From assembly GCF_030297675.1 (NCBI RefSeq), contig NZ_AP028142.1:1-64000 (forward strand): a stretch of 64,000 bases of DNA. The letters run 5' to 3'. Position numbers and translations under genes: made by a program. A model generated the notes under the pieces. It was given only the letters and a program-made list of their open reading frames with translations. It was not told the DNA's origin and did no database searches. The stretch comes from Polynucleobacter sp. HIN11 (GTDB taxonomy: Bacteria > Pseudomonadota > Gammaproteobacteria > Burkholderiales > Burkholderiaceae). Positions within the stretch are counted from its first letter, which is position 1, and every line of letters starts with the position of its first letter. Shown here piece by piece: positions 58,974 through 64,000 of this stretch.

Positions 58974-59507
58974 ATGTCTCGAGTTGGTAAATCTCCCATT
59001 ACGGTGCCAAAAGGTGCTGAGATCAGTATTGCAAACGCGTTATTAACCGTGAAAGGCCCATTGGGGACTCTCACACATACCTTACATCCTAGTGTTGGCC
59101 TTGAGCATAAAGATGGTGTTATCACGGTTGCCATTAAAGATAATTCCCCAGAAGCTAATGCATTGTCTGGAACGACTCGTGCATTAGTTAACAACATGGT
59201 CGTTGGTGTGACCCAGGGATTTGAGCGCAAGCTGAGCCTTGTTGGAGTGGGCTATCGTGCACAGGCACAAGGCAATTCCTTGAAATTGCAATTGGGCTTT
59301 TCGCATGAAATCAACTATCCACTACCCACTGGCGTGAAAGCGGAAACCCCTTCGCAAACCGAAATCATTATTAAGGGTGCCAATAAGCAACAAGTTGGTC
59401 AAGTTGCTGCGGAAGTTCGTGCCTATCGTTCCCCAGAACCATATAAGGGTAAAGGCGTGCGCTATGTTGACGAAGTGGTTCACCTCAAAGAAACCAAGAA
59501 GAAGTAA
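58974..59507 (+). CDS. rplF: Ribosomal protein L6
   Basis: L6 is near the factor-binding site of the 50S subunit. The frame is open from 58932, but ATG 58974 ([18 protein letters not shown]) is preceded by AAGGAGAGAAC and gives 177 residues, the same as E. coli. The C-terminal signature [14 protein letters not shown] is present. Confidence 0.97.
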   Translation: MSRVGKSPITVPKGAEISIANALLTVKGPLGTLTHTLHPSVGLEHKDGVITVAIKDNSPEANALSGTTRALVNNMVVGVTQGFERKLSLVGVGYRAQAQGNSLKLQLGFSHEINYPLPTGVKAETPSQTEIIIKGANKQQVGQVAAEVRAYRSPEPYKGKGVRYVDEVVHLKETKKK

Positions 59508-59529
59508 TTAAGTACAGCTGAGATTCGAT

Positions 59530-59883
59530 ATGAATAAAAACGAAACAAGACAACGACGTGCGCGTCAAACCCGTATCAAGATTGCTGAGTTATTGGCTCA
59601 TCGCTTGACAGTGATTCGAAGCAATTGCCACATCTCTGCTCAGATCTATAGCCCATGCGGTAGCAAGGTGGTTGCCGCGGCCTCGACCATGGAAAAGGAT
59701 TTGCGTACTTCGGTAAAAAATGGCGGCAATAGCCAAGCAGCACAAGCGATTGGCAAATTAATCGCCGAACGTGCAAAAAGGGCTGGCGTTGAGGCCGTCG
59801 CATTTGATCGTGCTGGACATCGTTATCACGGCCGTATTAAGGCCCTTGCTGAAGCTGCGCGTGAAGCCGGCTTGAAGTTCTAA
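59530..59883 (+). CDS. rplR: Ribosomal protein L18
   Basis: L18 binds 5S rRNA with L5. The 117-residue product matches the E. coli length. It contains [20 protein letters not shown] and the C-terminal [22 protein letters not shown]. It has a basic N-terminal tail ([11 protein letters not shown]). It lies between rplF and rpsE in standard order. Confidence 0.97.
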   Translation: MNKNETRQRRARQTRIKIAELLAHRLTVIRSNCHISAQIYSPCGSKVVAAASTMEKDLRTSVKNGGNSQAAQAIGKLIAERAKRAGVEAVAFDRAGHRYHGRIKALAEAAREAGLKF

Positions 59884-59904
59884 GAAACGGTTTAGGAAAA
59901 AATT

Positions 59905-60423
59905 ATGGCAAAAATGCAAACCAAAATTCAGTCAGAAGAGCGCGATGACGGTCTACGCGAGAAGATGATTGCTGTTAATCGCGTAACCAAAGTAGTGAAG
60001 GGCGGCCGTATTCTTGGCTTTGCTGCATTGACGGTCGTTGGTGATGGTGATGGACGAATTGGAATGGGCAAAGGTAAATCGAAGGAAGTTCCAGTTGCCG
60101 TTCAAAAAGCAATGGACGAAGCACGTCGCAAAATGATTAAGGTCCCTCTTCGTAAGGGCACATTGCAGCATTCTGTGATTGGTCAGCATGGCGCGTCGCG
60201 CGTTCTGATTTCTCCTGCAAAAGAAGGTACCGGCGTGATCGCGGGTGGTCCAATGCGCGCGATCTTTGATGTGATGGGCGTAACCAACGTAGTTGCTAAA
60301 TCGATTGGTTCAACCAATCCTTACAACATGGTACGTGCCACTTTGGACGGTTTGAGCAAGATGAGTACGCCAGCAGAAATTGCTGCAAAGCGCGGAAAGT
60401 CGGTTGAAGAAATTTTGGGTTAA
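59905..60423 (+). CDS. rpsE: Ribosomal protein S5
   Basis: S5 helps form the mRNA entry site and affects accuracy. The 172-residue product (E. coli 167) has the N-terminal loop [20 protein letters not shown] with the residues linked to spectinomycin response, and [32 protein letters not shown] precedes the ATG. Confidence 0.97.
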   Translation: MAKMQTKIQSEERDDGLREKMIAVNRVTKVVKGGRILGFAALTVVGDGDGRIGMGKGKSKEVPVAVQKAMDEARRKMIKVPLRKGTLQHSVIGQHGASRVLISPAKEGTGVIAGGPMRAIFDVMGVTNVVAKSIGSTNPYNMVRATLDGLSKMSTPAEIAAKRGKSVEEILG

Positions 60424-60446
60424 TCGCCTGTAATCGAAAGTAAAAG

Positions 60447-60641
60447 ATGGCAAATACACAATCAAATTCAAAGGTCAAACTTCAGCTCGTGCGCAGCTTG
60501 ATCGGTACGCGCGAGAGTCACCGTGCGACGGTTCGTGGTTTGGGCCTTGGTCGCCTCAACTCAGTTTCAGAGTTACAAGATACCCCGGCGGTCCGGGGAA
60601 TGATTAATAAGGTTTCATACCTTGTGAAAGTGATCGGGTGA
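60447..60641 (+). CDS. rpmD: Ribosomal protein L30
   Basis: L30 is a small protein of the 50S subunit. The 64-residue product (E. coli 59) contains [20 protein letters not shown] and [20 protein letters not shown], matching the family with a slightly longer N-terminus. It is four bases before rplO. Confidence 0.96.
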   Translation: MANTQSNSKVKLQLVRSLIGTRESHRATVRGLGLGRLNSVSELQDTPAVRGMINKVSYLVKVIG

Positions 60642-60645
60642 AGCA

Positions 60646-61086
60646 ATGCAATTAAATACGATTAAACCCGCTGAAGGTGCTAAGCGCCCACGTCGCCGTG
60701 TCGGCCGCGGGATTGGTTCCGGTCTTGGTAAGACCGCTGGTCGTGGTCACAAAGGCCAAAAGTCGCGTTCCGGCGGTTTTCATAAAGTTGGTTTTGAAGG
60801 CGGTCAAATGCCCATGTATCGTCGCCTACCCAAGCGCGGCTTTATCTCTTTAACACGTCGTTTTATTGGTCAAGTAACTCTTGCTGATTTAGAGCGCATT
60901 GGTTTAGCTGAAGTTGATCTGGTTGCCTTGAAACAGCACGGTCTTGCTGGTGAGCAAACCAATGCTGTCAAAGTCATTAAGACCGGTGAAATCAAGCGCG
61001 CAGTTACCTTAAAAGGATTGACTGCAAGTGCTGGTGCAAAAGCTGCCATTGAGGCTGCTGGTGGCAAGGTGCTCGCTGAGGTTTAA
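60646..61086 (+). CDS. rplO: Ribosomal protein L15
   Basis: L15 is a late 50S assembly protein with a long basic, glycine-rich N-terminal extension, seen here as [20 protein letters not shown]. The 146-residue product (E. coli 144) continues with [20 protein letters not shown]. It is four bases after rpmD and eight before secY. Confidence 0.97.
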   Translation: MQLNTIKPAEGAKRPRRRVGRGIGSGLGKTAGRGHKGQKSRSGGFHKVGFEGGQMPMYRRLPKRGFISLTRRFIGQVTLADLERIGLAEVDLVALKQHGLAGEQTNAVKVIKTGEIKRAVTLKGLTASAGAKAAIEAAGGKVLAEV

Positions 61087-61094
61087 AGCAATCT

Positions 61095-62438
61095 ATGGCG
61101 CTCGGTTCCTCTAACGTCTCTAGTTTGACACCATCTGGAAACAAGTATGGCGACTTACGTCGCCGCTTGATTTTCTTGGTATTGGCGTTGGTTGTCTTCC
61201 GTATTGGCGCTCATATTCCAGTCCCTGGTATTGATCCTGATCAGTTATCAAAACTGTTTAGTGAACAAAAGGACGGTATTTTGGGAATGTTCAATTTGTT
61301 TTCAGGCGGTGCTTTGTCTCGCTTCACGGTGTTTGCTTTGGGTATCATGCCCTATATCTCGGCATCGATCATCATGCAGTTGATGACCATTGTGATTCCT
61401 TCGCTCGAGGCGATGAAGAAGGAAGGTCAAGCTGGTCAACGCAAGATTACCCAATACACCCGCTATGCAACGGTCTTTTTGGCAACTTTCCAAGCGATTG
61501 GAATTTCCGTTGCGCTTGAGTCTCAGCCAGGCCTTGTTGTTGATCCTGGCTTGATGTTTCAGTTCAATACCGTTGTAACGCTTGTTACGGGCACGATGTT
61601 TTTAATGTGGCTCGGTGAGCAAATTACTGAACGCGGCTTGGGTAATGGTATTTCCATCATTATTTTTGCCGGGATTGTTTCTGGCCTGCCAAGCGCATTG
61701 GCTAGTCTTTTAGAGTTGGTTCGCACTGGCTCCATGAGCATTCTTTCAGCAATTTTTATCGTAGTGATTGTTATTGCAGTTACTTACTTTGTTGTCTTCG
61801 TAGAGCGTGGTCAGCGCCGTATTCTGGTGAACTACGCCAAACGTCAGGTGGGTAATAAGATTTACGGCGGTCAGTCTTCTCATCTGCCTTTAAAGCTCAA
61901 TATGGCTGGTGTGATTCCTCCCATTTTTGCTTCATCGATTATTTTATTCCCGGCCACTATTGCCGGCTGGTTTACAGCAGGCGAACCAACCAATATGGTG
62001 AGTCGTATTGTGAAAGATTTGGCGGCAACTTTAGCTCCTGGGCAGCCGGTTTACATCATTTTGTACGCCACTGCCATTATTTTCTTCTGCTTTTTCTATA
62101 CCGCTTTGGTTTTTAACAGCCGCGATACGGCCGACAACTTGAAAAAGAGCGGTGCATTTGTTCCAGGTATTCGTCCGGGCGATCAGACGGCTCGCTACAT
62201 CGACAAAATTCTTGTCCGTTTAACTTTGGCCGGCGCAATTTACATGGTATTGGTGTGCCTATTGCCCGAGTTTTTAGTTTTGAAATACAACGTACCTTTC
62301 TACTTTGGTGGAACATCGTTGTTAATTATTGTGGTGGTTGCGATGGACTTTATGGCTCAAGTGCAATCATTTGTGATGCAACAGCAGTACGGCTCTCTGA
62401 TGAAGAAGGCCAACTTTAAGATGGGACCCACTCTCTAA
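61095..62438 (+). CDS. secY: Preprotein translocase subunit SecY
   Basis: SecY is the protein-conducting channel of the inner membrane. The 447-residue product (E. coli 443) has about ten membrane segments. It shows the conserved [13 protein letters not shown] near the N-terminus, [12 protein letters not shown] in TM2 and [21 protein letters not shown]. Its partner SecE is encoded earlier in this window. infA follows after one base. Confidence 0.98.
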   Translation: MALGSSNVSSLTPSGNKYGDLRRRLIFLVLALVVFRIGAHIPVPGIDPDQLSKLFSEQKDGILGMFNLFSGGALSRFTVFALGIMPYISASIIMQLMTIVIPSLEAMKKEGQAGQRKITQYTRYATVFLATFQAIGISVALESQPGLVVDPGLMFQFNTVVTLVTGTMFLMWLGEQITERGLGNGISIIIFAGIVSGLPSALASLLELVRTGSMSILSAIFIVVIVIAVTYFVVFVERGQRRILVNYAKRQVGNKIYGGQSSHLPLKLNMAGVIPPIFASSIILFPATIAGWFTAGEPTNMVSRIVKDLAATLAPGQPVYIILYATAIIFFCFFYTALVFNSRDTADNLKKSGAFVPGIRPGDQTARYIDKILVRLTLAGAIYMVLVCLLPEFLVLKYNVPFYFGGTSLLIIVVVAMDFMAQVQSFVMQQQYGSLMKKANFKMGPTL

Positions 62439-62439
62439 G

Positions 62440-62658
62440 ATGCCTAAAGACGATGTAATTCAGATGGCAGGGGAAATTGTTGAAAACCTCCCCAATGCCA
62501 TGTTTAGGGTGAAGTTAGAGAATGGGCATGTAGTTTTAGGTCATATTTCTGGGAAGATGCGGATGCATTACATCCGAATCCTGCCAGGAGACAAGGTAAC
62601 TGTGGAAATGACCCCATACGATTTAACGCGCGCAAGAATTATCTTCCGTGCGAAGTAA
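62440..62658 (+). CDS. infA: Translation initiation factor IF-1
   Basis: IF-1 blocks the A site during initiation. The 72-residue product is one OB fold with [20 protein letters not shown] and [20 protein letters not shown]. It lies one base after secY within the spc operon, an arrangement common in betaproteobacteria; E. coli has infA elsewhere. A second infA paralogue may exist outside the window. Confidence 0.96.
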   Translation: MPKDDVIQMAGEIVENLPNAMFRVKLENGHVVLGHISGKMRMHYIRILPGDKVTVEMTPYDLTRARIIFRAK

Positions 62659-62679
62659 GGATTATTAAAGAGGTGAATG

Positions 62680-62796
62680 ATGAAAGTATTGGCATCCGTT
62701 AAATGTATTTGCCGCAATTGCAAAATCATCAAGCGTAAGCGCGTGGTGCGTGTGATCTGCTCGTCCGATCCACGTCATAAGCAGCGTCAAGGTTAA
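62680..62796 (+). CDS. rpmJ: Ribosomal protein L36
   Basis: L36 is the smallest 50S protein. The 38-codon gene encodes [19 protein letters not shown] followed by a basic C-terminus ending RHKQRQG. Cys11, Cys14, Cys27 and His33 form the zinc site of the C-plus form. An ATG three bases earlier (62677) is also possible; AAAGAGGTGA precedes both. It lies 21 bases after infA and 23 before rpsM. Confidence 0.96.
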   Translation: MKVLASVKCICRNCKIIKRKRVVRVICSSDPRHKQRQG

Positions 62797-62819
62797 TTCG
62801 GTTAAGTAGAGGAATTTAT

Positions 62820-63185
62820 ATGGCACGTATCGCTGGGGTAAATATCCCAAATCATCAACATACTGTGATTGGTTTAACCGCCATTTACGGTATTGGCAAA
62901 GCACAAGCTCTTAAGATCTGTGAGAACACGGGTGTTGCAATCGATAAGAAAGTGAAAGATCTTACCGATGCTGAGCTCGAGAAGCTGCGTGATGAAGTGG
63001 GTAAGCGCACCACAGAGGGTGATTTGCGTCGTGAAGTCACCATGAACATTAAACGTTTAATGGACTTGGCTTGCTATCGCGGTATTCGTCATCGCAAGGG
63101 TTTACCGGTGCGTGGCCAGAGAACGAAGACCAATGCCCGTACCCGTAAAGGCCCCCGTAAGGCCGGCGTTGCACTAAAGAAATAA
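62820..63185 (+). CDS. rpsM: Ribosomal protein S13
   Basis: S13 contacts the P-site tRNA and the 50S head bridge. The 121-residue product (E. coli 118) begins [20 protein letters not shown] and ends with the basic [17 protein letters not shown] tail. AGAGGAATTTAT precedes the ATG. It opens the alpha-operon genes rpsM, rpsK and rpsD. Confidence 0.97.
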   Translation: MARIAGVNIPNHQHTVIGLTAIYGIGKAQALKICENTGVAIDKKVKDLTDAELEKLRDEVGKRTTEGDLRREVTMNIKRLMDLACYRGIRHRKGLPVRGQRTKTNARTRKGPRKAGVALKK

Positions 63186-63197
63186 TTAGGAACTGAT

Positions 63198-63611
63198 ATG
63201 GCAAAAGCACAACAAACCGCCGCAAATGCAAGTGCACAACGCGCTCGTAAGAAGGTTAAAAAGAACGTCGCCGATGGTATCGCACACGTGCATGCATCGT
63301 TTAATAACACCATTGTGACCATTACCGACCGTCAAGGAAACGCCTTGTCGTGGGCAACATCAGGCGGTCAAGGATTTAAGGGTTCACGTAAGTCAACGCC
63401 ATTTGCAGCTCAGGTTGCTGCTGAAGTGGCTGGTAAGGCAGCAATTGAGTGTGGGATTAAGAATTTAGAAGTTCAGATTAAGGGCCCGGGTCCTGGTCGC
63501 GAGTCTGCGGTTCGTGCATTGAACTCGTTAGGGATCAAGATTGTTGAGATCCAGGACGTGACTCCGGTTCCTCACAATGGTTGCCGCCCTCCAAAGCGTC
63601 GCCGTATCTAA
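63198..63611 (+). CDS. rpsK: Ribosomal protein S11
   Basis: S11 is on the 30S platform near the E-site codon. The 137-residue product (E. coli 129) contains [38 protein letters not shown] and ends [12 protein letters not shown]. The N-terminus is slightly longer and rich in alanine and lysine. It is 12 bases after rpsM and 115 before rpsD. Confidence 0.97.
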   Translation: MAKAQQTAANASAQRARKKVKKNVADGIAHVHASFNNTIVTITDRQGNALSWATSGGQGFKGSRKSTPFAAQVAAEVAGKAAIECGIKNLEVQIKGPGPGRESAVRALNSLGIKIVEIQDVTPVPHNGCRPPKRRRI

Positions 63612-63726
63612 TTTTTGCAGTACCAAGCCGCTGGCTTTGCCAGCAATTGTTTAATAAGCCCACCGTTCGTTGGTAGTTACAGCGAACTCACCTCGGTAAC
63701 CATCGAGGCATAGAAAGGAAGAAATC
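63612..63726 (+). promoter_or_regulatory. Structured rpsK-rpsD spacer
   Basis: This 115-base spacer carries a perfect GCTGGC/GCCAGC hairpin (63630-63635, 63639-63644) and a CCTCG/CGAGG hairpin (63691-63695, 63704-63708). The latter's loop GTAACCA could instead pair with an upstream TGGTAGTTAC. AAAGGAAG precedes rpsD. Its length is unusual for this operon, so a leader that responds to S4 is possible. Confidence 0.45.
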
Positions 63727-64000
63727 GTGGCACGTTATTTAGGCCCCAAAGCCAAACTATCTCGTCGGGAAGGTACCGACTTATTTTTAAAGAGCGCACG
63801 CCGTGCTTTATCGGACAAGTGCAAACTAGACAGCAAACCAGGACAGCACGGTCGCACCTCAGGTGCTCGTACTTCTGACTTCGGTAATCAGTTGCGTGAA
63901 AAGCAAAAGGTGAAGCGGATTTATGGCGTGCTCGAGCGCCAATTCCGTCGCTATTTTGCTGAAGCTGAGCGCCGTAAAGGCAATACTGGTGAGACCTTAT
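63727..64000 (+). CDS. rpsD: Ribosomal protein S4 (partial, cut by window end)
   Basis: S4 nucleates 30S assembly and is the usual repressor of the alpha operon. The gene starts at GTG 63727 after AAAGGAAGAAATC. About 91 residues are visible, with [20 protein letters not shown] and [20 protein letters not shown], then the start of the globular core. The reading frame is open to the last base of the window. Confidence 0.97.
   Translation, partial: MARYLGPKAKLSRREGTDLFLKSARRALSDKCKLDSKPGQHGRTSGARTSDFGNQLREKQKVKRIYGVLERQFRRYFAEAERRKGNTGETL

Overview
The window reads as the origin-proximal part of a betaproteobacterial chromosome, most likely Polynucleobacter (Burkholderiales). The evidence is the gene order (dnaA-dnaN-gyrB, mnmG-rsmG-parA-parB-atp, rrn-tRNA-tuf-secE-nusG-rpoBC, str, S10, spc, alpha), a Polynucleobacter-like 16S rRNA and a moderate GC content. 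Genus is inferred from the sequence alone. Almost every gene is housekeeping, intact and tightly packed. I see no insertion sequence, prophage, CRISPR array or defence island.

Layout. 1-5479: DnaA boxes, dnaA, the dnaA-dnaN spacer (a strong oriC candidate), dnaN and gyrB. 5484-7024: a SET-domain protein gene packed against gyrB, a small DUF3717-like gene and a TSUP-type permease. 7065-11387: a parS site, mnmG (with a second parS inside it), rsmG, parA and parB. 11406-18546: promoter and the complete F1Fo ATP synthase operon atpIBEFHAGDC. 18553-24598: hemE, priA with two DnaA boxes upstream, a lone gcvH, a metallo-beta-lactamase-fold hydrolase, a small CxxC protein, a fatty acid desaturase and tRNA-Arg. 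24698-27468: a membrane-anchored cytochrome c5, rsmI, diaA and dolP.

27469-34792 holds a complete rrn operon: promoter, boxB/boxA, 16S, tRNA-Ile, tRNA-Ala, 23S, 5S and terminator. Long inverted repeats flank 16S and 23S. It is followed by tRNA-Tyr, tRNA-Gly, tRNA-Thr, the first tuf copy and tRNA-Trp. 34819-46844: secE, nusG, rplKAJL and rpoBC. 47021-51344: str operon (rpsL, rpsG, fusA, second tuf). 51443-64000: S10, spc and alpha operons up to rpsD, which is cut by the window end. rpmJ (38 codons) is present at 62680-62796.

Together the genes cover replication initiation and clamp loading targets, chromosome segregation, proton-driven ATP synthesis and nearly the whole transcription/translation core, placed near the origin where gene dosage is highest. 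The most noteworthy signals are non-coding: a DnaA-trio-like unwinding element in oriC, DnaA boxes ahead of priA, a parS overlapping the predicted promoter of the operon that encodes ParB, three ribosomal promoters that share a TAGAAT -10 and overlap inverted repeats, and structured spacers before rpsG, rplJ, rpoB and rpsD. I did not find a clearly new multi-gene system.
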